Shown here one piece after another: positions 23,069 to 35,001 of a DNA stretch of 64,000 nucleotides. The notes under the pieces were generated by a model. The model did not search any database and was not told the DNA's origin. It saw nothing but the letters and a program-made list of their open reading frames with translations. How positions within the stretch are numbered: position 1 is the first letter of the stretch; every line of letters begins with the position of its first letter. The DNA is from Platycnemis pennipes (taxonomy: Eukaryota; Arthropoda; Insecta; Odonata; Platycnemididae), in NCBI GenBank assembly GCA_933228895.1, contig OW121857.1:8494001-8558000 (forward strand). Direction: 5' to 3'. Both the position numbers and the translations under genes were made by a program.

Positions 23069-23710
23069 AGGCCGTTGCACACGGTACAATTTGTTGCACA
23101 AGAACTTGTTCAATGCGTAAATTGTATCGTGTACGAGGTGTTCGTACAATTTCTTGTACAAAAAATTAGATCATGCTTTATATTATTGCATGAAACCGTC
23201 CAAGATCCATTCCGTAGCTTCTGCGCATGACATGTGACGGTAGTGATTCGTTCGTTTAGTATTCGTAAGGTTGGTGTTTTGTGTTTGCGATCACTTGTAT
23301 TCCTGTTAGCGTGGCCAAACTTCCATTTTTGTTGTAAATATCGTGATATTGTTTGTTGCTTCCATATTGTGATATTCGTCGGTTGCTTTGGAAGTGTTCT
23401 ATTTCTCAAAAGAGGAGTGCAAGTAACCAATCGTATAATTTCATTTTATTAATTCTAGAATTAATGGTGGCAAATCATTGTTTTCCAGGAACTATGGCAG
23501 TATTTTCAAAATACTATCGTCATCGGATATCGCAATTCAGCTGTTCGATCGAAAACGATATCTGAGCATGTTATTGGCGCACAAATTGCATGAAAATCTT
23601 TGTTCGCATACGACCGCAACAAACTTCTTGTACAATTTCTTGGTCAAATCTCGCCGTTCAATTTATGGTACAAGATCTTGTACAAGAAATTGTACCGTGT
23701 ACTACGGCCT
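23069..23710 (+). mobile_element. MITE family E (PIF/Harbinger-like), single copy
   Basis: A 642-bp element with termini AGGCCGTTGCACACGGTACA and the inverted TGTACCGTGTACTACGGCCT. Subterminal words TTCTTGTACAA and TTGTACAAGAA recur in both orientations near each end. Flanking triplets are TAT (left) and TAA (right), a possible one-mismatch 3-bp duplication. The GGCC(G)TT..ACACGG terminus resembles family D, but the interiors are unrelated. No transposase frame is present. Confidence 0.78.
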
Positions 23711-23713
23711 TAA

Positions 23714-24134
23714 CAAACTAAACACGGCCAATAAAGGTACCGTGCATTATGGCATCGGCTGGAAAAGATTTCATTGTGCTAAGTTATTGGCAATTTTCCA
23801 CTGGTTAGCTACTAGAAATTGCCGGTGCTTCATCACGTCTTAGTACAAGTCTATGACTATAAATATCGCACTTAGACTATTTTAATTCGTGTATCTGTAT
23901 GACAGCAATACAACACCTCTTGGTGGCCAGATTCGTCATAGACAGATATTGTATGAAAATTGAATCTGTAATCCAGCGAATTGCATCACAATCAGGTTTA
24001 TGGGGTATTGAAGGTTATTGGGCTTCTCTACGCCAAAGACGAAAGCAATATTTTACACGTAGTTTTCAATGTTAGTTCACCGCAAAAATAAATTGTCGAA
24101 ATAAGACGGATATCACAAGCGATGCCCTTTGGGT
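23714..24134. other. Unassigned interval
   Basis: No gene or repeat copy is recognised. Confidence 0.4.
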
Positions 24135-24638
24135 ACATCTACATAATACCTTGCAAACCACCATTAGGGGTGTGGCAGGATGTGAATTCTCACCAAACAT
24201 GCACTACATATCATGCATTTAAAAGGATTAGTATTTATATGCTGTTCTAAACTACACTATTTAAAAAAGATATAAATAGCAAAGCAAACATGCAAAAACT
24301 TGCAGTTAGTTGGGTTAGCTTCAAGTCCTCATACCAACATGCAGCTACCAATGTTATCCATTGCTACACTCGTACTGGATATATTTACCGTAATTCATAT
24401 CCCTAATTGTACGAGGGAAAAAGGACATTTTGAATCTGTCAGTTCGGCAATCAATTTCTCTAATTTTGTGACTATGGTACAGCCTACCATAGTAAGTTGG
24501 GGTTCGCAAAATCTTTTTAAAATCATCACTGCAAATATGGTCTTGGAATTTATTTAAGATAGTAAATCTAAATTTCAACCTGCGATCTGACAATGCTTGC
24601 CAATTTAATTGATTTAATAGACTGGTTACGCTAATAAG
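24135..24638 (-). mobile_element. LINE family A fragment, copy 6
   Basis: Minus-strand A copy with tail at the left (hairpin decayed: ACCATTAGGGGTGTGGCAGG) and 5' truncation at SVTSLL (about 24638). Open frame 24354..24755 combines about 80 element codons (LISVTSLLNQLNWQALSDRR, DCRTDRFKMSFFPRTIRD) with unrelated upstream sequence, so it is not a gene. Confidence 0.86.
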
Positions 24639-25104
24639 AGACTCGAGAAAGTGGCAAACCTTCACTGAGTTTGAATATTCTCCCCGAGTATTGAGGCACC
24701 TTTCTGGCTGAGTTCGCTGAAGATAACGCGAAGTAGTGCTAAGGACCTTGCTCAAGAGACGTTGACGGCATCGCCTAGTGCTCGTAAAGACAAAAGAGCG
24801 CTGTGTCCTCGAAAGAATCCGTAATCGCGGAAGTGATATCGAGGCTCACCCTTCACCCAAATCCACGAGAAGAAGAAAAACAATTCCTCGCTTCGAGAAT
24901 GCGCGCGCAAGGTCGAAGACCCCACAATGAATGGAGCAGAGCGGCCAACGACTCAAATGCTCGGCTCTCAAACTTGCTGGAAACCAGCCACGAATTTTCC
25001 GTTGCTAGCCAGATAAATCATATTTTAAAGCACTTTCTGTTCAATTTTCTATCAATTTTCATCTCGATAACAAACATGAAATGGAATTTGGAAGCCATCA
25101 AGTA
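24639..25104. other. Unassigned interval
   Basis: A 100-codon plus-strand frame (24803..25105) without motif ends at the junction with LINE B. Nothing supports function. Confidence 0.35.
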
Positions 25105-26020
25105 GGATGAATTCAGGAAATCGCTTAGCAAGGATTTAGATGCAATTCAAGAGTAGTGCGACAAATGGCAATCAGAACTTAACCTTAAAAAGTGTGTAGC
25201 TATCAATTTTTGGAGGAGGAATAATTCGATAGAACGATACTAAAAAATTAGTAACACGAAGATCGAGAGCGTTGAAACCATAAGATATTTAGGTGTAACA
25301 ATCACTAAAGATTTATCGTGGGGAAGACACATTCGGGAAATATGCGGCCGAGCGAAGAGAAAGGTAGGATTTATAAAAAGAGTACTTGGGAAATGTGATG
25401 AGAAGACAAAAGAGCGATGTTACTTTTAACTAGTTAGGTCCCACCTTGAGTATGCAGCCAGTGTATGTGATCCTAATGAATTAGTTTTGATCAGAGAACT
25501 AGACAGTGTGCAGCGTAGAGTAGCTAGGTTCGTTAAAAGGTGTTACGATACGTTGAGTAGTGTTTCAGAATTAATACAAGAATTAGGGTGGGAATCATTA
25601 TTTGAGCGTAGGTTAAATTGAAGTTTAAATCTATCAGAGAAATTTGAATCGGATGCCTTTACTGAAGATGTTAGGCATTTATTAAAAACACCAGCGTATT
25701 ATGCTAGATTCGACCAGATAAATAAGATTAGAGAGATAGATTGTCATACCATTAGATTCAAAATGGCATTTTCCCCCCGTACTATAAGAGAACAGAATAG
25801 GCAGCATAGCAAAGGGATAGGTAGGGGAAATATTTTAGAGTTTTTGTAGTGCATGATGCATGTATTAACCCCTTTAATACTATAGGTACTAAGAATCTAG
25901 TTGCATGAGACCCTATAGTTGCTTGTTTGCATGTTAGTAGTGCATGCTTGGTGATCTCCGCCCCCTGCAACACACCCTTGCGGTGTCTTGCAGGGTATGA
26001 TGTAGATGTGTATGTAGATG
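25105..26020 (+). mobile_element. LINE family B fragment, copy 5 (longest B copy)
   Basis: The most extended B copy, about 916 bp. Conceptual reading gives LDAIQE, stop, CDKWQSELNLKKCVAINFWR, KIESVETIRYLGVTITKDL, SWGRHIREICGRAKRKVGF, IKRVLGKCDEKTKERCYF, HLEYAASVCDPNELVLIREL, DSVQRRVARFVKRCYD and the C-terminal EQNRQHSKGIGRG. At least four stops interrupt it (in LDAIQE-stop, ERY-stop, CYF-stop, RLN-stop). The tail hairpin and TGTAGATGTGTATGTAGATG end lie at 25960-26020. It starts downstream of the palm domain, so no catalytic residues remain. Confidence 0.88.
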
Positions 26021-27565
26021 AATTCTGCCCATAAAATTAGCTTCACGACGTCTAGAATGTCCGAAATAGCTTGGAATAATCGCACATTCACCATTAAAAA
26101 AACTCGATAGATCTGCTTCTAAATGGCAGATAGTGATCCTCAGAAAATATCCTCTTCACAGATAACACATCAACGTTAGAGATAGCACCATGGAAAATAA
26201 TAACCCAGTCTGAATGATCTAAAATCATATGTCAAGTCCGAAATGATATATTTTCACTTGCCATTCCTGAAATGAATAATAGATTTCTAGATTCTGTATG
26301 CCCTCAGAGAAAGCTAAAAACTGACGAAATGTTATTCCAACAAAAATCACATGTTCACTGAAGCGCATCTTGCTGGTAAATAAATTTTCACGATAATTTG
26401 GGTTACAGCAAATAGAAAATGTAGTTATATTTTGCAGGAAAAAGCCTATGACATATCAATCGCCTCGTCTTCAAAAATGCTTTCGAAATCCATGAATTAC
26501 TTTCCTTACGTAAGCGTACGCAACAAAGGATTTTTCAGGTAACATAATCGATTGCAATTGCAATTGGGTAAGAGGAAATATGTTCATTACGGAGCTGGAA
26601 TCTCTCTGCACATTCCCTTCGTCTTCCCCGTTTCTCTCTCTCAGACTTCACTTTCACGCTCGTCTGCACGCACCCGCTCTTAACCTGAAAACAAGGACCA
26701 TCCTCCGTCTTGAAATGATTACAACTTCACGAGCGTATCATTACTTTAATGCCAACTGCCCTCCTAGGCGCCACTACTTTTGCTGAATTTTTATTATTCC
26801 TCCGGCGCCTATTTTTTTTCTAAGCACCCAAAACCAAAATGCGATGGATGGATGAAATCCACATTCGTTCATGGCATAGGCATTTTTCACCCCATCATTT
26901 CCAACCGCATTTCTCATAACCAACCGCAGAGTTGACCACTGCGCGAACGATGTTTCCCGCTTGGAGTGAGTCCGAACAATGGCCACGAGATTCCCGACAC
27001 GCGAATGGAATGAGCTTTCAAAACAGTTCGGCGTGAGGATCAGGGCCCGAATCAAAATATTTACCGTGGGAACAGGGAGAAACAGTCGCGGATTGAAGCA
27101 CATGCGATCGGAGTGGGCGTCCCGACACCGGCGGCGCAGGCGAACGAAGGGGATGCAGTTCGCCGACGCAAGAAGTCATTCCACTCTTGAGCCATCCATT
27201 CCATCACGCGGCTAACTGTAAAGCGATTCCCTCCTCGTGGAATTCGCTTCCCAGGCTTCTCCTCCTCTTCGTGAGCTCATCACTTCCATCGGAACGTCTC
27301 CCCGACCCTAGCGCAGAGGCGGGATAAAGAAGCTGAAGATTTGAACTCAAGGAGTACCTCGAACCACAAGTTAACAGTTCCATTGATCCTGGATTAAGTG
27401 TTTACTCCTATATTAGGGTCAGTGAACCTTCGGAACTTTTTTTAGCCCTAAAATGGTAGTGTCCCGGGGGGTGCAACGATAATCTACTGCCCCGGGGCCT
27501 GTGTCCCAAACCACGGGAAACCGTCTAGCTGGAAAAAAAACTGCGTGATTTTCTAGGCACTAAAC
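26021..27565. other. Unassigned interval
   Basis: About 1.5 kb without a recognised gene or repeat. A minus-strand 109-codon frame (26774..27103) overlaps a plus-strand 78-codon frame and has no motif. CAATTGCAATTG at about 26555 is a small palindrome. Confidence 0.38.
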
Positions 27566-28108
27566 AATGTGGGCGTTTACTCGCAACCGAAATCGCAATT
27601 TTGTACACGAAATCGTTAGATGAAAACAAAAAAAGAATTTTAGTGAAAAAAATAATCTTCTAACCACAACCAGTCACTCATAAATCAAAAATTAAAATAA
27701 TCAAAAGGTGACGCCCACCGAAAATGCTGCTGTGATAACATTGACGTCGTTTTCCTCCCGTCCTTGACTGCTCTTATGGGAAGGGAAGGGAGTGGAGGGG
27801 GATTCTCGGAAGGTCTGCTCGCAAGTTGCTGTCGCAACTACTCCTATTCGCAGAGTCACCAGTGTACCCCAGCCCCCCCTTTGCGATAAGGCTAAGTAGC
27901 TTCGCGGGCTCAGTTGTGATTGGAAGAAGTCGATATACGTCAGAGATAGCACCACGCCCACTTTTCCGAAAGGATTAAAAACATCAGTTTTTCGCCGCTT
28001 ATAACTCGAGAAATAATTGACGGATCAAAAAAACGGAAAAATAAGGGTCTTTTTATTTTACAAACTCTATCAGATTCGGTAATAAAAAATACGGTTAACG
28101 ACCTCATT
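27566..28108 (+). mobile_element. MITE family C, copy 6
   Basis: Full-length copy (543 bp) with AATGTGGGCGTTTACTCG at the left and GGTTAACGACCTCATT at the right. It is more diverged at both termini than copies 4, 5, 8 and 9. No target duplication is visible. Confidence 0.88.
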
Positions 28109-28647
28109 CCGGGAACTACATAAGGCACAGGTAAAGGCACTGCCCACAAGTAGAGTACTTTGTGAGCTCTTGTTGATCAGACCGACTTTCGGGTCACTCA
28201 ATTAGGTTAAATAAATTTATATCTTCGTGAAATTAAATGGAGCCTTTTCTGGAAGTATATGGACGGCGTCATTTAATGCAAAGTGCCAATTGAAATTTTT
28301 TTTCTTCAAAATATATTACCCCGACGGTAGCCGATGAGTAATAGGCTCGATCTCGTCATGTCTGTTGGATCCACTTCCCGTCCCATTCCGCCCCACTACC
28401 GCCAGCATTTCCTGCGATGTACACGTCAGACCCATTAAGAAGCCTCGCTCCTCCCGTTACGTTCCAGAAGAGACAGAGATAATGAGCCCCCCCCCTTTTC
28501 CTCTGCATTATCACCACACCATAAATACTAATGAGTCTCCGGCGATATTAATTAAAAATAAAAAGGCCCAATCACCTTAAAAGTCCCAAATCTGGACAGG
28601 ACATCCTTTGAAAGCCCTGGTTAAATTGAGGATGTCTCAGTTTTTGT
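28109..28647. other. Unassigned interval
   Basis: No gene recognised. A C9 homopolymer run lies near 28488-28496. Confidence 0.4.
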
Positions 28648-29212
28648 CATCTACATCTGCATCTACACGATACATGGCAAGCCACCGAAAGGGTGTGTGG
28701 TAGGGGGTGAAGATCACCAAGGATACACTACTAACATGCAAACACGCAACTATAGTGTCTCATGCAACTAGATTGTTATTATCTATAATATTTAAGGGGT
28801 TAATACATGCGTCATGCACTACAGACTACTCTAAAATATTTCCTCTACCTATCCCTTTGCTAAGCTGCCTATTCTGTTCTCTTATAGTACGGGGGGAAAA
28901 ATGCCATTTTGAATCTATCGGTACGACACTCTATCTCTCTAATCTTATTTATCTGGTCGAATGTAGCATAATACGCTGGTGTTTTTAATATATGCCTAAC
29001 ATCTTCGGTAAAGCTATCCGATTGAAATTTCTCTAATAGATTTAATCTGTACCTTAACCAACGCTCTGATAATGATTCCTACCCTAATTCTTTTATTAAT
29101 TCTCAAACGCTACTCAACCTATCGTAACACCTTTTAAAGAACCTAGCCGTTCTACGCTGCACACTGTCTAGTTCTATGATCAACCCTAATTCATTAGGAT
29201 CCCATACATTGG
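28648..29212 (-). mobile_element. LINE family B fragment, copy 6
   Basis: Minus-strand B copy from tail and hairpin (28648-28710) through the ELDSVQRR segment to truncation at DPNELG (CCCATACATTGG). Frames are broken; short readable runs correspond to IREIDCRT and TEDVRHILKTPAYYA. No catalytic region. Confidence 0.86.
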
Positions 29213-31041
29213 TCATTGGAGAACCTTTAATAGATTTCAAAACAAGAACAGGGAGAGTAAAATGGTAGATTAGATCCTTTGTCTGTTGTCTTTGGGCGAT
29301 CTTATCTATAGCAGCGTATGTTTGAGAAGCCGGGGGGGATTTTACCTCGAAGAAAAAGAGGAATCTAGGAACAAATTGATTCTCAGAAATGATGTTAATC
29401 TCGTAGCTCCCATTCTACACTCACTATATCTCGGGTGTCTTCCACTTGTGAAGGAGTTACCAAAACTGATTTCTTGGTAGCGAAAAAGAGTGAAATTTGC
29501 ACAACAGCGGGAATCACCTTTTGCCGCGATACCACTTCCAAATATATTCCTTAAGCAGCAGATATGACAAGATAACCATTGGCAAAACATTCCAAATCGC
29601 ATCGTGAAAAACAAAGGCACGGCGCAGTGGGGAGATACTCAGGGGGTGGATTTCCTTCGTCGTAAACTGAAAAGAAAAATTTCGCAGATGGGGTCTTCCT
29701 TTCCTCGAGTAAGTAAGTCAAGGTCTCATGGAGAGGTGTTACGCACAGGATGTGCCCGAAAACAACTTTCAGCACACTCGAAACAAGTGCTTTTGAGATT
29801 ATTTATCGCGGCCGGGTCTCTTCATATTTATTCCTCATGGGCGCCGGGAAAAATGTAAAGTTCATATCTCTCGCACGACTGAGAACCAGTTTAGAGCGAC
29901 TATCTCTCACAACAGTGGGGCAACAGTCATTTAAACTCTTTAGGTGAAGGAGTTTTCGATTTTAACGCTAAGAACAACAACAACGATCCTGTCAGAAGTA
30001 AAATTAACTTCATAGTAATCCCTTTCAATAAGCTTCTATTTCAAGGTTTCGCTTAAACAGGAGCTTTTAATAAGAAAACATTATTACTCGTGGTACTGAT
30101 GATAATAGTTCAGAATTTAATCCCTACGTAAATAATGATATAATAGGAAACCCTTTAAATTTCCTATTTTTTGGCATGCACGAAAAAAGGAACAGTAAGG
30201 AAAATATTTAGCATGTTGAGATATGAAAAACGTTTAAGGGACAAATTAATTCAACACATGGATTTCACTATTTTCCAAAAATGCCATAATACATTTTAAC
30301 TGTCAAGAACGAGACCATCACTGACCTTAACAACCACAATAATTATTATCCAATTTAATACTTTTTTATTACTAGTACGGAGTGAAAAGAATGCCCCGTA
30401 CAACCTAAGCGCTGGAGGACAGCCACCACTTCGTGCTAGTTTAAAAAAAATATAAAATATTGTGATACACTTACGTTTATTATTATAATTGAATTGTAAT
30501 CGAACTTTTAAATGTAAAGCGGTGTAGTTTTTCGCTTTCCTCCAAGCTGCATGCTTGTGGAGATATTTCGCAAAAATTAAATAGCGTAAACAAATAAAGT
30601 TAGATATTACAAGTTTCACATGCATCATGCTATTCGTGCTCTATACAAAATTTGCCTACATTAGTGCATTTCATATTGATATAATTGAAAATCTTCAAAG
30701 TGACGCTTTCCTACGCGGCCCACAAAGAAAAGGCAATTTTTCATTATTAGTGTAAAAGCACACCGCAAAAGTATTGTAAAAATTTTCCTACACCATTTCC
30801 ATCTTTGAACGTGAAACTACATTATTACCTACATGGTGATATACACTGCATGAAAACCTTTTTATCCCTCTTCGGGATATTCTCAAACTCTATTCTAAAT
30901 ATTTTTGTGCGAAGAACAAATTCTTGGGTCGGGTCGACAAGTCGCGAGCGCTATTGACGGAAGGTGATCAGCGACATCTCCTGAGAAAAAAATGAATCTC
31001 AAAGTCAAGGAGACACAATAATAAGTGCCGTTGTGTGTGCA
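29213..31041. other. Unassigned interval
   Basis: About 1.8 kb, AT-rich after 29950. Small overlapping frames at 29340-29950 and a 110-codon minus frame at 30296..30628 lack motifs. No repeat family match was seen. Confidence 0.4.
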
Positions 31042-31808
31042 TACATTTACATCTACATAATAACCTGCAAGCCACCATAAAGGTGTGTGGCAGGGGGTGA
31101 ATTCTCAACAAACATTTATTGGTATTAGTAATTGTATAAGGAAAGAAGGACATTTTGAATCTGACAGTTCGGCAATCAATTTCTCTAATTTTGTAATCAT
31201 GGTCCAGCCTACCATAGTAAGTTGGGGTTCGCAAAATAATTTTAAATATTATCTTGGAATTTATTTAGGAGATCTAAATTTCTAGAGAGAAATATCTAAA
31301 GATAACTAAAGAGAAGTCTAAATTTCCACCTGCTATCTGACAATGATTCCCAATTTAATTCATTTAATAGACTGGTTACGCTAATAAGTTTATCGTACCG
31401 TCCCTTTACAAATCTTGCCGATCTTCGCTGCACACGTTCAAGTTCGTTATTTAGACCGATTTCGTAGGGATTCCATACACTGGCAGCATATTCCAAATGA
31501 GGTCTAACAAAGGAAAAGTAGCTGATTTCTCGTACATGATCGTCACATTTACCCAGTTTACCATAATGAAACCCAGTTTGCGATTCGCTTGACCCATTAT
31601 TTCACGAATGTGTTTACCCCAGGAAAGATCATTTGTCAGTCTTATTCCAAGATATTTAATCGATTCCACGTTTGTTATTTCATTATTACTTATTTTGTAA
31701 GTGCTAGGAGGAGAACAATTCTTTTTCCAAAAACTCATTACTACACATTTTTTAATATTTAATTCTAACTGCCATTTATGACACCATTTTTCAATTGCTT
31801 GGAGGTCT
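31042..31808 (-). mobile_element. LINE family A fragment, copy 7 (internal deletion)
   Basis: Minus-strand A copy that extends further 5' than most, to CQKWQLELNIKKCVVMSFWK, SNNEITNVESIKYLGIRLT and NDLSWGKHIREIMGQANRKL. About 200 bp of the 3' untranslated region are deleted between ACAAACAT (31117) and ATTGTATAAGG. Frameshifts near 31560 and 31290 break the frame. Confidence 0.88.
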
Positions 31809-32379
31809 TAGGCATTGCAGAACGCACAGAATGTAGGTGTCTCTCATTCAACCACTAGAGATGTTGAAAATGTCCGAATGGATGGACAACCACCGCCGGG
31901 AATAGCCGCGGACAAATATCCCGATGGTGCACATATGGCGAGGGGAGGGAGCAGGGGATTGTTGTCTGTCCGAGCGACCCCAACCCGTCGCGTGGACACG
32001 AGGTCCGGCAACACACCTGCTGTCCGTCCTCAATCTCTTCCTCATCCTCATTCGACTCCATCATGCCCCCATTCCCAGCAGTTACGTCACCAGGGAATCT
32101 CAAACATCCTGTGACTCCACCACCAATCCTGCTTTTTCCCAGAAGGTTATTTGATATTCCAACTTCTGCTTGGAACTCGGGCCCGGAAAGAGTGACCCGT
32201 ATTGAAACGTAAACGGCATTCCAGAAACATTGGTCGAGAAAATCTGAGAAATACATTCATTGCATCGGGAATAATTTAGAGTTGCCGGCAAAAGGAGAAA
32301 TAATTACGCATGAATTGTTAGAAGAAGCATTTGATAGAACAATCAAAAAACACTACATACTTTCGAAATTAATAATTCT
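31809..32379. other. Unassigned interval with opposing frames
   Basis: Plus-strand 99-codon (31815..32114) and minus-strand 133-codon (31855..32256) frames overlap almost completely. Neither carries a recognisable motif and both look incidental to a GC-rich patch. Confidence 0.35.
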
Positions 32380-32448
32380 AATGCACTTAGACAGGTCGTA
32401 AAGGACGTGAAAGAGAGGAACTACGTTAATTAATTTAATTTAATTTAA

Positions 32449-32548
32449 TAACGATACCCTGCAAGCCACCGCGAGGGTGTGTGGCAGGGGGTGAAGATCA
32501 CCAAGCATGCACTACTAACATGCAAGCAAGCAACTAAAGGGTCTCATA
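32449..32548 (-). mobile_element. LINE family B 3' tail, copy 7 (inserted in LINE G)
   Basis: Contains only the B hairpin tail (ACGATACCCTGCAAGCCACC on the plus strand) and about 50 further bases of 3' untranslated region up to GGGTCTCAT. The usual GTAGAT tail is replaced on its left by TTAATTTAATTTAATTTAAT, possibly an altered terminal repeat. Confidence 0.85.
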
Positions 32549-32645
32549 ATATGAAGGGTTAATATGAAGGGTTAATTATTATTAACTAAGGGTTAATTAT
32601 TATTAACTAAGGGTTAATTATTATTAATTAGTTATTAACAAGGGT
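32549..32645. repeat. Local repeat expansion (GGGTTAATTATTATTAACTA units)
   Basis: AATATGAAGGGTT occurs twice and is followed by three tandem copies of a roughly 20-bp AAGGGTTAATTATTATTAACT unit and a partial one. The AATATGAAG word is the G-element target sequence at the B-tail insertion point, so the array appears to have grown from the insertion junction. Confidence 0.75.
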
Positions 32646-33029
32646 TAATATGAAGAGGTTGGCCGATAGAAGAATCAAGTGGAGGGCTGTGTCAAACCAA
32701 TCCTGGGATTGTTGACCCTTGATGATGATGATGATGAATGCACTTAGAACTGCTTAACATGCTGGAGATGACACTCTTCTTAATGTTAGTTTATGTTAGA
32801 AATAAGAATAGGAATCCCTTTAACATCCTGTTCGGGACAAATGACTCTCATTGAAAACAATAACTATGAAATAAGGAAACGACAAAAATCAGACGTTGCG
32901 CCTCAAATTATACATCGTTCTGAAATAATTAATAGTCAATACAAAAGTAATAAAATATAAATAAACGATAAGAAAATGGAAAAAATTTGGCAATGACGGA
33001 GCACACAAAAGAATATGACAAGAACACTT

Positions 33030-33105
33030 CAACTTACATCTACATCTTCACGATACCTTGCAAGCCCCCGCGAGGGTGTGTGGCAGGGGGCATTGGCAAC
33101 TTACA
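33030..33105 (-). mobile_element. Minimal LINE A/B tail insertion (58 bp) with 9-bp target duplication
   Basis: The word CAACTTACA lies at 33030-33038 and 33097-33105. Between them are 58 bp: TCTACATCTTCACGATACC and the rest of the common tail hairpin through GGCAGGGGG, plus CATTGG of unknown origin. No other part of a LINE is present. This looks like target-primed reverse transcription that stopped just after copying the terminal hairpin. Confidence 0.88.
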
Positions 33106-33642
33106 ATGATATTATATATTTTTGGTACATAGATAAAGTAGCCTAATCCTTTTGACAGTATGTATGAGAATCAAAAGTGGAATACTTTTATGCAAACAAA
33201 GACATGCTATTTGCAAAAATACTATTCCACCGTATTAGGATGTCATGAAATGAGAGGAGCTCTTAGCAGTCAAAAATCGTGGTCATTCTAAGTGGTGGAG
33301 GGGGGAGTCTTTTTCAAAGAACAAGACGGCGGATTTATCCGGCCTCAATTCTGGGACGTCAATAGTCTACCAGGTCTCGAAGATCAATTTCTACTGACCC
33401 CAAACAACACAGAGCTGTTAAGACACCGGCTGAGCCCACTGTGTTCCTTACAGTCATCGACTGATCCCCACCTGTCTCCTGGTAATTGTTGCGTATCGAG
33501 CCATCGACCCAGATCCCTTGAATTAATTCAAACGAACAGACGACAAAAGCAGGGGTGGCTATGATCGACGATTGTCCTATTCTGTCGAGTTTCCTGCGTA
33601 AACACGTAAGCGATGAGAATTAAGTGGCAAGAGAGAAAACAC
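33106..33642. other. Unassigned interval
   Basis: A 90-codon frame (33292..33564) without motif. No repeat is recognised. Confidence 0.35.
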
Positions 33643-34414
33643 ATACATCTACACGATACCCTGCAAGCCTCCGCGTAGGATGTGTGGCAGGGGGTGAAGA
33701 TCACCAAGCATGCACTACCGACATGCAAACAAGCAACTTTAGGGTCTCATGCAACTAGATTCTTAGTATCTATGGTATTTAAGGGATTAATACATGCATC
33801 ATGCACTACAGACTACTCTAACTTTCTTTCCCCTACCTATCCCTTTGCTATGCTGCCTATTCTGTTCTCTTATAGTACGGGGGAAAAATGCCATTTTGAA
33901 TCCATCAGTACGACAATCTATCTCTCTAATCTTATTTAACTGGTCGAATCTAGCATAATACGCTGGTGCTTTTAATACATGCCTAACATCTTCAGTAAAG
34001 TTATCGGATTGAAATTTCTCTAATAGATTTAATCTATACTTTAACCTACGCTCTGTTAATGATTCCCACCCTAATTCTTGTATTAATTCTGATACACTAC
34101 TCAACCTGTCGTAACACCTTTTGACGAACCTAGCTGCTCTACGCTGCACACTGTCTAGTTCTCTGATCAAACCTAATTCATTCGGATCCCATAACTAGTG
34201 AAAAGTAACATCGCTCTTTTGTCTTCTCATCACATCTCCCTAGTAATATTTTTATAAATCCTAGCTTTCTCTTCGCTCGGCCGCATATTTCCCGGATGTG
34301 TCTTCCCCACGATAACTCTGTAGTGATTGTTACACCTAAATACCTTATGGCTTCAACGCTTTCGATCTTCGTATTACTAATTTTATAGGATCGCTCTATC
34401 GAATTATTCCTCCT
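33643..34414 (-). mobile_element. LINE family B fragment, copy 8
   Basis: Minus-strand B copy with two readable blocks. 33799..34170 gives IRELDSVQRRAARFVKRCYD, LGWESLTERRLKYRLNLLEK, ARFDQLNKIREIDCRTDGFK and REQNRQHSKGIGRG. 34178..34438 gives YKISNTKIESVEAIRYLGV, LSWGRHIREICGRAKRKLGF and CDEKTKERCYFSLV. Between them about 36 bp (CACTGGCTGCATACTC... in other copies) are deleted around 34190, which shifts the frame. It is 5'-truncated at RRNNSIE. Confidence 0.9.
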
Positions 34415-35001
34415 TGTTAAGCTCACATATAGCTCCACTAATTAGCAAATACAGTGAGAATGCACACAACGAGATATCTTCGAAGCTATGATCCTAATGA
34501 GACCAATAGAATCAGGTCACGAGTTTTGTAGCTCGGTTCAACGAATCAAAGGGCGCAATTCCCACTAATGGCACACAACAAACGGACCTTAGCCTTAAAT
34601 TAAAGAACGTAAGTCGACTGAACCGACTGTTTAGTTAAGCCTAAGAGATATGAAAGTGAGATATGTCTCTTATCTTACGTCTGGTAGCACTTATTGACCC
34701 ACACTGTTGATACGTCCTCGTTGATACTTGATGTGAAGCGTTCTCATTTATCTCTTTATGAGTAAATAAATTATTTTCTTTTACACGGTGTTTATTGATT
34801 TATGTACACTGAAGCCATAGAGGTTTTCTTTCCAATCCCCTATAGGTCAATCAAAATTTTCAATGGATCTCTCCGTAACACTCCCCAGCAGGGAAGTGAA
34901 TAAAAGATTAATAGGCTCGTAAAAGAGCAATTGTTTCTAGAAAGAGGAGCGTGTAATTAATGTCTCGTCCCTTAGAGTGGGAGAGGCACTTGATTTTTAA
35001 C
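34415..35001. other. Unassigned interval
   Basis: No gene or repeat is recognised between a LINE B and a LINE A copy. Confidence 0.4.

Larger units (their letters stand above)
32392..32736 (+). mobile_element. LINE family G insertion, copy 2, with 12-bp target duplication
   Basis: A strongly 5'-truncated G element, bounded by AATGCACTTAGA at 32380-32391 and again at 32737-32748. Its readable parts are GACGTGAAAGAGAGGAAC to TACGTTAAT and AATATGAAGAGGTTGGCC to TGTTGACCC plus the GATGATGATGATGA tail. It is interrupted by a B tail and a repeat expansion at about 32430-32645. Without that interruption the G insert would be about 130 bp. Confidence 0.88.
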
